In this document: piece by piece, positions 9,875-18,003 of the stretch
Numbering within the stretch: position 1 is the stretch's first letter
Layout of the letters: each line of letters opens with the position of its first letter
DNA from: JANQIV01 sp050117315
Lineage (GTDB): Bacteria; Bacteroidota; Ignavibacteria; Ignavibacteriales; Melioribacteraceae
DNA length: 64,000 bases
Reading direction: 5' to 3'
Assembly (NCBI GenBank): GCA_050117315.1
Contig: JASFMY010000008.1
Span: 31,114 to 95,113, forward strand
Made by a program: the position numbers and the translations under genes
The notes under the pieces: generated by a model
The model's database searches: none
What the model saw: only the letters and a program-made list of their open reading frames with translations
What the model was told of the DNA's origin: nothing

Positions 9875-10120
9875 AATATCATTATACCAGCAAGGGCAGA
9901 AGACAGGAAATGTTTTGCTGGAATACCTCTCCTACTACGTACATGCGGAATAGAATTAAATGTTATACATGCGTGTCATAAAAGGAAGGACAGTTTTTTA
10001 GAAGGTAAACATATTAATGCTCATTCATTGGAATACTTATCACCTCTCAAAGAACTTGAACTTGGATTTAACAACAGAAAAGAGAGCCTTTTTGATTTAC
10101 TCAAAAAAATTATTTTTTAA
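9875..10120 (+). pseudogene. Gene fragment of unrecognised family
   Basis: An 81-codon frame runs from just after a TGA at 9872 to a TAA at 10118. It encodes protein-like sequence (PARAEDRKCFAGIPLLL, later LEYLSPLKELELGFNNRKE and DLLKKIIF) but contains no ATG, GTG or TTG suitable as start. It is probably the C-terminal remnant of a longer gene. It lies 15 bases after the activase stop and a hairpin follows, so it may once have been the next gene of that operon. I do not recognise the family. Confidence 0.45.
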
Positions 10121-10139
10121 GAGAAATATTCTCTCTTAA
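10117..10139 (+). terminator. Hairpin after the activase region
   Basis: TTAAGAGA at 10117-10124 pairs with TCTCTTAA at 10132-10139 around a 7-base loop. There is no long T-run, so it is a weak terminator or an RNA-stabilising hairpin for transcripts coming from the activase. Confidence 0.4.
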
Positions 10140-10198
10140 GTTCTAGTTAGACCTAATTTTGCATAATTACCTAAATTTATTTGGGTAAAGAGAAAAAA

Positions 10199-12244
10199 TT
10201 AGTTTCTATTAGCGTTATCTTTTTTCCATCGGTCAGCCATTTTTTTCATCTGTTTATCGGCATGTTCAAAAAAGGCTAAGTAAGATTCACAAAAATGGCT
10301 TACTTTATTGGGATCATTTGAATTAACTCTATCTTTAGTGCAGCCTCCCCAGCAATACTTTAGGTACTTGCATTCCTTACACTTCTGCGGAAGTGAAGAT
10401 TTCATTTTTCCAAACTCGTACTGCTTATCGGAGTTAAGCATATCTCGAATAGTATCTTGATGTAAATTTCCCAGCCGCCATGCAGGCTCAACAAAGAAAT
10501 CACATGAATAAACGTCACCGTTATGCTCAATAACAACATAATTTCCGCACTCCACTAAAAGTGTACATTCCGGAGCCTGCAGACCAACATAATTATAGAA
10601 TACGGAATCGAAGTAACGAATAGAAGTGGTTGGAATTCCATCTTTGAAATCATGAGTCCACAGATCAAAAAGAGTGCAAAGAAATTCACCGAATTGTTTG
10701 GGGGAAACAGAGAAATCGGCAACTTTACTTTCATCATTTGGATCTTTTCCAACACAAGGTATATATTGATGAAAAGTAAGTCCGTTGCTTTTATGAAAGT
10801 TGTAAATCTCTTTTGGGAATTGTGCTGAATAATTGTTTACAACTGTTAATGCATTAACTTGCACTTCATTATCCAGCAGCAACTTAAGTGAACTATTAAC
10901 TTTATCCCAAGAACCTTGTCTGCCTTTTGTTTTCCTGTAGTAGTCATGAATTTCTTTTTGTCCGTCTATCGACAGCCCAACCAAAAAATTATAATCGTGC
11001 AGAAACTTAGCCCACTCTTTATTTATCAATGTTCCGTTTGTCTGCAGCCCATTTCCGACCGTCTTACCATCACTATACTTTTCCTGAAACTCTACAACTT
11101 TTTTGAAAAAGTTCAATCCCATTATAGTCGGCTCTCCTCCTTGCCAGCCGAATGATACTTGAGACTCGCCTTGCGTCATAATTTGTTTGATCATTTCTTC
11201 CAGAGTTGCAGTACTCATCCGGTGTTGTTTAGCTGCGCCGAAAAGTTCAGCTTTTTCCAGGTAAAAACAATAATCACAATCAAGATTACAATCCGGCCCG
11301 GCTGGTTTTACGAGCACGCTTGAGAGGGGCTTTATAAACTTATGAATAATTCTTGCTTGACCAGCTTTAGCGGTATTTACCGGCAAATAATTAATTTTTG
11401 CCGAAGCTCTAAGTTTATCCAGGTACGCTTCAATATTTTTAGACTTAGCTTCTTCCCACAGTTGGGTTCTTATTTTTTCTTCAACTTTTTCAAAAGGGAT
11501 TTGTCTTTTGTATCTTTTGTCATAAACTTTTGCAATATGAAAGCCAAATTCGGATTGAAATACTTCGCTAACCTCTCCAACTTTTAGATTAAAAACAACA
11601 TCTTCAAAAGACCGAACCATTTGCCCGCGAGGGAAATAACCCAAATCTCCTCCATTACCCGGGCAATCTGAATTTTGATCCGCTAATTCTTCAAAAGAAC
11701 TTCCCTCTAGAATCTTTGCGTAAATATCATCAATCTTTTTTTTGGCTTCTTCAACCTCTGATGGAGTGTTAACATGTATTACAATATGAGATGCCCTCAC
11801 CATTTCGGGCATGAAGTACTTCTGTCTATTTTTTTTATAAAACTTCTCAGCCTGAGATTTCCTGGGCTTTTCTATCTCATCATTAAGCTCTTTAATTAAA
11901 CGCTCAATTCTCAGTTGCTTTTCAAAGTCATCTTTTATTTCTTCGATGGCAACTTTTCTGTCACCAACATCTTTCATAAAAGAATCAAAACCGCCGCTTT
12001 GTTGAACTAATGAGTTAAAAGCTTCTTCTACCAATTCTTTTGAGATCGGTCTGGGGTCCTTCCGAGCTTCTTGCAAAAGAAGAATTCTTTCAATTACATT
12101 TTCCTGTGCCCACTCTCTAAGCTGTTTTTCCTTTTGCTCTTGCGGTTGATTCCGGTATTGATTTTCATAATCCGGTTTCATTCTCTCAATTTCCGCATCG
12201 ATCAATTTTTCATCTACCGGCTGATCATTTACAACAATCTGCAT
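10199..12244 (-). CDS. PpiC parvulin domain fused to anaerobic sulfatase-maturase-type radical SAM enzyme
   Basis: A 681-residue two-part protein. Residues 1-150 are SurA/PrsA-like helices, and about 148-246 form a parvulin prolyl isomerase (ASHIVIHV, NSDCPGNGGDLGYFPRGQM, FGFHIAKV). From about 315 a complete radical SAM maturase follows: CNLDCDYCFYLEK gives the CxxxCxxC cluster site (C319, C323, C326), then SFGWQGGEPTI, and a SPASM region with CTLLVECGN, GDVYSCDFF, CKECKYLKYCWGGC. anSMEs oxidise a Ser or Cys in a CxPxR-type motif to formylglycine. I start at the ATG of 12242-12244, which has GGGAG five bases away, rather than the TTG-like upstream frame start. No signal peptide: cytoplasmic. 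No sulfatase is visible in the window. The fusion, rather than either half, is unusual. Confidence 0.92.
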   Translation of the reverse strand: MQIVVNDQPVDEKLIDAEIERMKPDYENQYRNQPQEQKEKQLREWAQENVIERILLLQEARKDPRPISKELVEEAFNSLVQQSGGFDSFMKDVGDRKVAIEEIKDDFEKQLRIERLIKELNDEIEKPRKSQAEKFYKKNRQKYFMPEMVRASHIVIHVNTPSEVEEAKKKIDDIYAKILEGSSFEELADQNSDCPGNGGDLGYFPRGQMVRSFEDVVFNLKVGEVSEVFQSEFGFHIAKVYDKRYKRQIPFEKVEEKIRTQLWEEAKSKNIEAYLDKLRASAKINYLPVNTAKAGQARIIHKFIKPLSSVLVKPAGPDCNLDCDYCFYLEKAELFGAAKQHRMSTATLEEMIKQIMTQGESQVSFGWQGGEPTIMGLNFFKKVVEFQEKYSDGKTVGNGLQTNGTLINKEWAKFLHDYNFLVGLSIDGQKEIHDYYRKTKGRQGSWDKVNSSLKLLLDNEVQVNALTVVNNYSAQFPKEIYNFHKSNGLTFHQYIPCVGKDPNDESKVADFSVSPKQFGEFLCTLFDLWTHDFKDGIPTTSIRYFDSVFYNYVGLQAPECTLLVECGNYVVIEHNGDVYSCDFFVEPAWRLGNLHQDTIRDMLNSDKQYEFGKMKSSLPQKCKECKYLKYCWGGCTKDRVNSNDPNKVSHFCESYLAFFEHADKQMKKMADRWKKDNANRN

Positions 12245-12311
12245 CACTTCTCCCAACATGAAAGGCAATAAAAACTTGCTAATATTATTTTAGACATATT
12301 TCTATTTAAGA

Positions 12312-12342
12312 AAAAGCGTTTCATAATAAGTGAAACGCTTTT
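12312..12342. terminator. Strong intrinsic terminator
   Basis: AAAAGCGTTTCA (12312-12323) pairs perfectly with TGAAACGCTTTT (12331-12342) over a 7-base loop, with A and T runs on the two sides. It stands just downstream, on the minus strand, of the sorting-domain relic at 12358-12550 and likely was that gene's terminator. Confidence 0.75.
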
Positions 12343-12357
12343 CTCGAATTTAACCAT

Positions 12358-12550
12358 CTATTTCAAAAGAATCATCTTTTTAGTTAGAACAAAATCCCCT
12401 GCTTGAATTGAATAGAAATATATTTAGCTTGTTAAGTTCGAAGTATTGAAATCTACTTTGTAAGTTACTTCCGCTTTAATATTCTTTATTGTTTGTTAAT
12501 TTCACGACTTCCTGCTCCAGTACGTTAAACACCTTTAAGGAAAAATTGCT
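12358..12550 (-). pseudogene. Decayed T9SS sorting-domain tail
   Basis: Reading the minus strand gives LKVFNVLEQEVVKLTNNKEY then a stop, followed after a frameshift by YKVDFNTSNLTS, a second stop, and IYFYSIQAGDFVLTKKMI ending LLK and TAG at 12358. This is the C-terminal half of a type A T9SS sorting domain, cf. the intact tail of the subtilase at 15058-17331. The rest of the gene is gone; the hairpin repeat at 12570 stands where the coding sequence breaks off. It shows that another T9SS cargo gene once sat here. Confidence 0.75.
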
Positions 12551-12569
12551 TGCTTTTGGAATATTAAAG

Positions 12570-12594
12570 AATCCACCTTCTAAGAAGGTGGATT
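12570..12594. repeat. Perfect hairpin, REP-like unit 1
   Basis: AATCCACCTTC-TAA-GAAGGTGGATT, followed at 12601-12615 by a second small palindrome GCCCCT-ATA-AGGGGC. The core CCACCTTC/GAAGGTGG returns at 12773-12791. Paired short hairpins like this resemble REP/BIME units or ends of IS200/IS605-like elements; no transposase is present. Confidence 0.6.
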
Positions 12595-12772
12595 TGGGTT
12601 GCCCCTATAAGGGGCTAAAAATCAGAAACTTTTTATTCTTTTTTGCTTTTTTTGTTGTCTTCATTTGGCTAATACTTAGGCTAAATACGTTCTGACAACT
12701 ACAGCGATATATTGCTCCTTAATTGTTCTCTTAAAACAAAATTAAGACTTTTGCATAGCCGTAAGTACATTA

Positions 12773-12791
12773 CCACCTTCGTAGAAGGTGG
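12773..12791. repeat. Perfect hairpin, REP-like unit 2
   Basis: CCACCTTC-GTA-GAAGGTGG, the same eight-base stem as the unit at 12570 with a different loop. The 180 bases between hold no gene (a 68-codon frame at 12489-12695 spans hairpins and is not credible). A further AAACTCC/GGAGTTT stem with a T-run lies at 12808-12841. Confidence 0.55.
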
Positions 12792-12845
12792 GTTGCTGGA
12801 TTACACTAAACTCCAGGTTTTTATTAAGCTCGGAGTTTTTTCACT

Positions 12846-13547
12846 TTAGAGAACAATCTTGTTCCAACTTCCCCAATCCCCTTTTACACCATTTCTAACG
12901 TGGAAATTATGATTTATACTTTTGTCATTTAGCAAGCTTGAGATTTCAATGTTTTCATGTAATGTATCATCATGTTCAAATGAATAAATTGTGATTTGCA
13001 TTTCATTTAAATGATTTATATACCAGTCATCTTTTAAGCCGGGAAGATAATCAACAGGATTATTAAAATAACAGTTCTCATCATAGTACCCGTAGATAAA
13101 TCTTTTTATGTTGAATAGTCCGCTAAAAGTAATACATGTATGAAATTTATCAGGGTATTTTAATGCAAGGTTCAATGCATGATATCCACCCAATCCGACT
13201 CCAATCAGCCCGACTTTTTCTTGTTCTGTTTCGTATTTTGCAAACCCTACAACATCATTCAAAATAAGTTTTTCGTAGGCTAAATGTTTTTTTACTCTTT
13301 CGGCTGGATCAATTTCATAATCCAACCAACTTTCATTATCAATTGTATCAGGGCAATAAAGTTTCATTTCACTGTTATTAACTTTATCAGACAGGGCATG
13401 TACAAACCCATTATCTTTTAAATCGTAATATCTGCCTCCTGCCTGCGGAAATAAAATAAAAGGCTTTCCTGTTTCACCAAAAACCAGCATTTCAAAATTA
13501 CGGCTTAGATACTGTGTATACCAATTATGAAAAAATTCGTGCATCAA
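12846..13547 (-). CDS. Esterase-fold alpha/beta hydrolase lacking the catalytic Ser and His (likely pseudoenzyme)
   Basis: A 233-residue cytoplasmic protein similar over its whole length to the putative esterase family whose members read GCSFGGYHAVNFALRHPD around the nucleophile and GHDWPWW at the C-terminus. Shared marks here: LVFGETGKPFILFP, NESWLDYEIDP, YYDENCYFNNPVDYLPGL. But the nucleophile elbow reads GVGLGGYHALNLALKYP, with Gly118 in place of Ser, and the final motif reads KGDWGSW with Gly223 in place of His. The frame is intact, so this is substitution, not decay. It could be a binding or regulatory protein. The gene is 98 bases downstream of the thioredoxin gene on the same strand. 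Confidence 0.8.
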   Translation of the reverse strand: MMHEFFHNWYTQYLSRNFEMLVFGETGKPFILFPQAGGRYYDLKDNGFVHALSDKVNNSEMKLYCPDTIDNESWLDYEIDPAERVKKHLAYEKLILNDVVGFAKYETEQEKVGLIGVGLGGYHALNLALKYPDKFHTCITFSGLFNIKRFIYGYYDENCYFNNPVDYLPGLKDDWYINHLNEMQITIYSFEHDDTLHENIEISSLLNDKSINHNFHVRNGVKGDWGSWNKIVL

Positions 13548-13645
13548 TTTCCCGGAGATTTGAATAAAAAAGAGAGGATTTTATAAATCCCCTAAACAAT
13601 AATATAAAAAAGATAGAATTATTATCTAAAAATTTTTAATAAATC

Positions 13646-14404
13646 TTAATTAAGATGTGTTGTTAAAATAGATTTGACCTTTTCTAAAACTTCTTCTTCG
13701 TTTTTATAACCTAATTTTTGGGCTTCTTTCAAATAGTCTTTACTGTTTTTCCCGGTTGATACCTCAGCCAACAAAGCATATGCTTCAGCAAATTCCGAGT
13801 TTTGTTTTACGCTGTTTTTGTAGTAACTCTCTGCCTTTTCATTTTCATTTAATATTTTATGGTAAAAAAAATCAACCACAAAATTCAAATCCGCGTCTTG
13901 TGGCTCGGCTTTTTGTTTTTTGTCAATTTCTGTAAATATTAAGTAATCTTCAAAACCTACTTTCGTATAGTTTCCGGATGAAAAATAATCCAGCAATCCT
14001 AAAAATCTATCTTTGTTCTGGTAACCCGGAACTAAATAAATAAACTCAACTTCAGAAGTAAAAAATGCCGTAGCAGGATATCCCTTTAAACCGGTTGCCC
14101 GGGCAAATTGACCTGCTTCGTAGGTTTCCCCCTGATAAGTAACAGGGTCGTCTTTTTCCGGATTCAGTTTAACTGCAATAAAATATTTGTTCAGTAATTC
14201 TATTACTTCCTGGTCTGTATAAACTGTTTTGTCCATTTTCTTACACCAACCACACCAATCTGTATAGAAATCAATAAGCAGCAGTTTTTTTTCCTTTTTT
14301 GCTAATTCTACTCCTTCCTTATATGAATACCATTTGAGATCACCGGCTGATAAACTAAAGTTTATCAGCAAAAATGAAATGAGAAAATATTTCAGAACTT
14401 TCAT
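13646..14404 (-). CDS. Exported thioredoxin-fold protein (CGWC)
   Basis: A protein of 252 residues from the ATG at 14402-14404, where a clean signal peptide begins (MKVLKYFLISFLLINFSLSA). The upstream TTG start only adds a charged stretch and is unlikely. The active site LIDFYTDWCGWCKKMDKTV marks a DsbD-C/thioredoxin-like domain over roughly residues 25-135, with the cis-Pro loop GLKGYPATAFF. A helical C-terminal region (about 160-250; SYYKNSVKQNSEFAEAYALL) resembles TPR helices. It probably acts as a periplasmic thiol reductase or disulfide exchanger. The next gene downstream is the esterase-like protein. Confidence 0.85.
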   Translation of the reverse strand: MKVLKYFLISFLLINFSLSAGDLKWYSYKEGVELAKKEKKLLLIDFYTDWCGWCKKMDKTVYTDQEVIELLNKYFIAVKLNPEKDDPVTYQGETYEAGQFARATGLKGYPATAFFTSEVEFIYLVPGYQNKDRFLGLLDYFSSGNYTKVGFEDYLIFTEIDKKQKAEPQDADLNFVVDFFYHKILNENEKAESYYKNSVKQNSEFAEAYALLAEVSTGKNSKDYLKEAQKLGYKNEEEVLEKVKSILTTHLN

Positions 14405-14431
14405 AGAAATGCGCTTTCTTTTTAATTGCAA

Positions 14432-14833
14432 ATATATATAAATAATAAGATGCAGAAAGGTAAAAAAGGATTTATGTATGTAATGTTTTCTAAACTATTA
14501 CTCTTTCTACTCCATAGTTAAGGTTAGGTTAAATTGAATATTTTGTAATATACAGGCACTACAACTAAGATTGCTAAACACATATGAACAATTAGATATA
14601 AGTCGGTTGTGTTATTTATCAACTAATTATTCTCATATCAAATAGAAAAATACTACCAAAATTTTAGCATTGAATTTTATTGTAGAATTTCAATGAATTG
14701 ATTTTTTAAGTTTTTCTCATAAAAATAACTCTAATGTCAAACATGAAGTTGCTTTTAAATCTTTTAATTGCAAATTTACCAATGCAAAATCATGTCAATA
14801 TCTTTTTATTCAATAACTAAATAATGGAGACCT
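14432..14833. other. Intergenic, AT-rich, no gene seen
   Basis: Very AT-rich sequence between the divergent thioredoxin and subtilase genes. No frame of note, no tRNA. It should hold both promoters. The structured leader at 14834-14943 follows. Confidence 0.4.
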
Positions 14834-14943
14834 GGAGTAATTAAAATTATTTTATAAAGAGAACAGTGTGGCACCACTGCTCTCTAGAGTTGCAAATAAC
14901 CAATTAGGCCGTCACCTAACAAAAAAGGATTACTCCCCTTTTT
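14834..14943 (+). ncRNA. Structured leader RNA with terminator-like hairpin and long-range loop pairing (candidate)
   Basis: Four elements fit one fold. GGAGTAAT (14834-14841) is perfectly complementary to ATTACTCC (14929-14936). Between them lie a hairpin AGAG-AA-CAGTG / CACTG-CT-CTCT (14858-14885) and a hairpin TTAGG-CCGTCA-CCTAA (14904-14919). The eight-base ATTACTCC is exactly the loop of a terminator-like stem AAAAAGG / CCTTTTT (14922-14943). The loop can therefore pair 80 bases upstream, as pseudoknot or switch. It sits about 115 bases before the subtilase start at 15058. It matches no riboswitch class I know. The pairing is seen directly; function as attenuator is inference. Confidence 0.55.
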
Positions 14944-15046
14944 ATTTGCTCAATCAATATAAATAAATAATCAGAATTTTGTAAAACTCATTATTTATTA
15001 AGTGCATCAGTTAATATTCATTCAACAAATTCAATTGCTGTTTTCT

Positions 15047-15060
15047 AAGGAGAAAAAATA
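15047..15060 (+). promoter_or_regulatory. Shine-Dalgarno before an apparent AUA start codon
   Basis: AAGGAG (15047-15052), then five bases, then ATA (15058-15060). An in-frame TAA at 15046-15048 closes the frame upstream, and no ATG, GTG or TTG occurs in frame until the TTG at 15139, which would cut off the signal peptide. The ATA is therefore the likely start, or a mutated ATG. Confidence 0.6.
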
Positions 15061-17331
15061 GTCTTTATTTTTATCGTTTTCACAAGCATAATCAATTCTC
15101 AGAATAATCTAAAATTCCAGAACAAAGACATAAAAACTTTGAATGGTACAACAAGATACGTTGATAAAGAAGTAATGATTAAAGTAAAAAAGAATTATAA
15201 TAAAGAAAGAATTGAGAAATATTTAATGAAATATAACTTCACTCTTGTAAAAAGAATAGACAAATACAATTGGACAAAAGCCGAATATAACGGTAATAAC
15301 TTTATTCAAGATTTTTATAATATCAAAAACGGAAAAATGTTTGAGAACACAGAACTGAATATGTTAGGTTCTGTACTGAATTACCCGAATGATCCTAAAT
15401 ATTTAGATGCCAATCAGTGGTATATTTATAATAACAAAGATAGAAATACTAACTACAAAAGTGACGCAGATATTGATATTCTTGAGGCGTGGGATATTAC
15501 TAAAGGAGACGAGAATATTGTAATAGCAATTTTAGATTCTGGAATACCTACGGTTAACGGTTATCTTTCTCACGAAGATTTAAGTAATTCTAATAGAATC
15601 CTATTGGGAGTAGATTATATAAATGACACATCCTCTCCTTTTAATGACACGTATAAACACGGTACAGGAGTAGCTGGGATTGCTGGCGCTGAAACCGACA
15701 ATGGTGTTGGAATTGCTGGTATCGCTCCAAATTGTAAACTAATGATATATAAAATTTGTAATGCAACTGGTAACGCCTCTATTGAAGGTGCATATAATGC
15801 AATAACTGATATAATTAATTGCAAAAATCAAAATCCTAATTTGAAATTTGTTATAAATATCAGTATGGGATGGTGGGAACCAAGTAGTTTACTTGAAAAC
15901 GCAATTTCATTGGCACATACTAATAATATTCTAGTAGTTTCAGGTGCAGGAAATGAAACTAATGGAAATGCAGATATAAGATACCCTGCAAAATATTCAA
16001 ACAGTTATGAAAACCTAATTGCTGTTTCAGCTACAAATAGCTTAGATTCATGGGCGGATTTTTCAAGTTATGGACCGGAGGTAACAGTATCAGCTCCAGG
16101 TAAAAATATTTATACAACTTGGCCAAGTAACGGATATAGTTATAAAGGAGGGACATCCTATGCTAGTCCAATGGTAGCTGGTTTAGCTGCATTAATGCTC
16201 TCAATAGATCAAACTCTTAGCCCATCTGAAGTTAAAAATAGAATTATTAATTCATCTCATGATTTTGGTTCTTCTGGCCATGACCATTATTATGGTCATG
16301 GAAGAATAAATGCGTTTAACACTTTGGCACAGTTGCTTATTGACAAACAGCCAGAATTTACACTTTATGCAGGAAATCTGAATTTATCTTTACAAGCATC
16401 CAATTTCGCGATGATTTTAGCAGCTTCCACGCCAGTTGGAGTTGCTGCAGGACGTTACAGTGCCGATAGATATATTGCTACAAAGTCATTTAGCCACTCA
16501 TTGGTAAATTCGAGTACCTGGTATTTGGGAATGCAAGGTTATGAATATACTGGTGGAAGCGGAACAAATGATACCGATTACTATTTATCTGAAAACGTAG
16601 GGAGTAATTCATTTACATTCACTACGTATTTCTACTATATAAAATATGATTTAGCCACGCTTGAGCAGATAAATAAATGGGTACCGTGGAATCCTTATGT
16701 TGAAGGTGGACTTGAATATGCGGTTCTAGGCAATAATGCTCCATTATCAGCAACAATAACAGGACCCACAAGACTAAATGCCTATCAAACAGGTACCTGG
16801 CAATGCAATCCAAGCGGTGGGAAAACACCATATTCGTACACATGGTATTACATGTATCCTAGTGACGCGATAATAAAGAAACCTGAAATAGGTACTTGGA
16901 AAAAAATAAGTAATGAAAGTTCTGTAATAAGCAGATATGATAATGAAACATTTCATCTGAAGTGTGTTGTAACTGATAACCTAAGCACTGTTGTTACCTC
17001 TAATATAATTGTTGTGAATATTAACGGGCTCAATAAATCGAATAACGAAAACGGAAAATCTCTAAATATTGAATATGCTTTGGAGGCCAACTATCCAAAT
17101 CCATTTAATCCCCAAACGAGCATCAATTATTCTATAAAAGAAAAGGGATTTGTAAGTTTGAAAGTATTCAATACTCTGGGCGAAGAAGTTGCAAGCTTAG
17201 TTGATGAAGTGCAAGAAGCAGGGAAATATTCAGCACAATTTGACGCTTCACATTTATCAAGCGGTTTGTATTTATACAGATTGCAAACCGGTAAATTTGT
17301 TCAAACAAAAAAAATGATTTTACTAAAATAG
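15058..17331 (+). CDS. T9SS-secreted subtilisin-like serine protease (S8)
   Basis: From the ATA at 15058 the protein has 757 residues and starts with a good signal peptide (VFIFIVFTSIINSQ). A short propeptide-like stretch is followed by the S8 domain: Asp160 in IAILDSGIP, His201 in YKHGTGVAGIAGA, the oxyanion Asn in VVSGAGNET, and Ser367 in GGTSYASPMVAG. An Ig-like segment (ATITGPTRLNAYQTGTWQC) precedes the T9SS sorting domain (NYPNPFNPQTS, ending TKKMILLK). So it is exported by Sec, passed through T9SS and anchored or released. The conventional TTG start at 15139 would remove the signal peptide and is rejected. Preceded by a structured leader and followed closely by an outer-membrane barrel gene. 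Confidence 0.88.
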   Translation: MVFIFIVFTSIINSQNNLKFQNKDIKTLNGTTRYVDKEVMIKVKKNYNKERIEKYLMKYNFTLVKRIDKYNWTKAEYNGNNFIQDFYNIKNGKMFENTELNMLGSVLNYPNDPKYLDANQWYIYNNKDRNTNYKSDADIDILEAWDITKGDENIVIAILDSGIPTVNGYLSHEDLSNSNRILLGVDYINDTSSPFNDTYKHGTGVAGIAGAETDNGVGIAGIAPNCKLMIYKICNATGNASIEGAYNAITDIINCKNQNPNLKFVINISMGWWEPSSLLENAISLAHTNNILVVSGAGNETNGNADIRYPAKYSNSYENLIAVSATNSLDSWADFSSYGPEVTVSAPGKNIYTTWPSNGYSYKGGTSYASPMVAGLAALMLSIDQTLSPSEVKNRIINSSHDFGSSGHDHYYGHGRINAFNTLAQLLIDKQPEFTLYAGNLNLSLQASNFAMILAASTPVGVAAGRYSADRYIATKSFSHSLVNSSTWYLGMQGYEYTGGSGTNDTDYYLSENVGSNSFTFTTYFYYIKYDLATLEQINKWVPWNPYVEGGLEYAVLGNNAPLSATITGPTRLNAYQTGTWQCNPSGGKTPYSYTWYYMYPSDAIIKKPEIGTWKKISNESSVISRYDNETFHLKCVVTDNLSTVVTSNIIVVNINGLNKSNNENGKSLNIEYALEANYPNPFNPQTSINYSIKEKGFVSLKVFNTLGEEVASLVDEVQEAGKYSAQFDASHLSSGLYLYRLQTGKFVQTKKMILLK

Positions 17332-17360
17332 CTTTATAAATCGAATTATACATTTATAAC

Positions 17361-17381
17361 ACTCCCCAAATAATGGGGAGT
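17361..17381 (+). terminator. Hairpin between subtilase and barrel gene
   Basis: ACTCCCC (17361-17367) pairs with GGGGAGT (17375-17381) over a 7-base loop, 30 bases after the subtilase stop. Without a T-run it may be a partial terminator or mRNA-end stabiliser; read-through into the next gene is likely. Confidence 0.5.
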
Positions 17382-17399
17382 AAATATAAAGGTGGTGTT

Positions 17400-17990
17400 A
17401 TGGGTATATTAAAAAAATTATTTTTAACAGTTATTTTTATTTCACTATATGTAACTCAAGATATCTTCTCACAGAATATCGGAATTACTATAGGTGTTAT
17501 GAGAAATTATTCTTCGGAAAAACTATCGAATAGTCTCTATTCAATTTCACCGGGAATTTCATTATCCGGAAAATTTTTCTCAAAAAATATTAATTGGGAA
17601 ATGTCGCTTAGTTATGTCAAAGATGGACTAGACCCAGATGAAATAACAAGCGGACTTTTTTATAATAGTTCAGATTATATAATTTCTCCTAAACTTATCA
17701 TAAATTCTAAAAAGATTTTAATGAACGAATATATACCGGATGTTATAGCAGGTATATCCTATCATATTGTGAATTCTGAATTTGTTTATACCGAAAATTT
17801 TAACCCCCTAACTGTCGTTGAGGATAAAAACAATGAACGGTCTTATTTTGATTTAGGCTTAGAACAAAAAATAGCTAAGGTTATTGGTATAGATCTAATA
17901 CTAAGGTACCTATCACTAATACCGCTCGATAAAAGCAGCTTTTTACATAATCAGGTAAAACACTCATTTGTATTATCGTTCAAATATTAA
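17400..17990 (+). CDS. Small outer-membrane beta-barrel-like protein
   Basis: 196 residues from the ATG at 17400, which begins a signal peptide (MGILKKLFLTVIFISLYVTQ, cut after DIFSQ) and is preceded by AAAGGTGG. The in-frame ATG at 17373 lies inside the preceding hairpin and is rejected. The mature part alternates hydrophobic and polar residues, with strands ending in aromatic residues and a final strand HSFVLSFKY, as in Bacteroidota PorT-like or OmpA-like small barrels. The specific family is not recognised. Its place directly behind the T9SS protease suggests a surface function, which is inference only. Confidence 0.7.
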   Translation: MGILKKLFLTVIFISLYVTQDIFSQNIGITIGVMRNYSSEKLSNSLYSISPGISLSGKFFSKNINWEMSLSYVKDGLDPDEITSGLFYNSSDYIISPKLIINSKKILMNEYIPDVIAGISYHIVNSEFVYTENFNPLTVVEDKNNERSYFDLGLEQKIAKVIGIDLILRYLSLIPLDKSSFLHNQVKHSFVLSFKY

Positions 17991-18003
17991 CCATGGAAAA
18001 AAA

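Noticed and set aside
12489..12695. 68-codon plus-strand frame
   Set aside because: It runs across the sorting-domain relic in antisense and through two perfect hairpins; not a gene.
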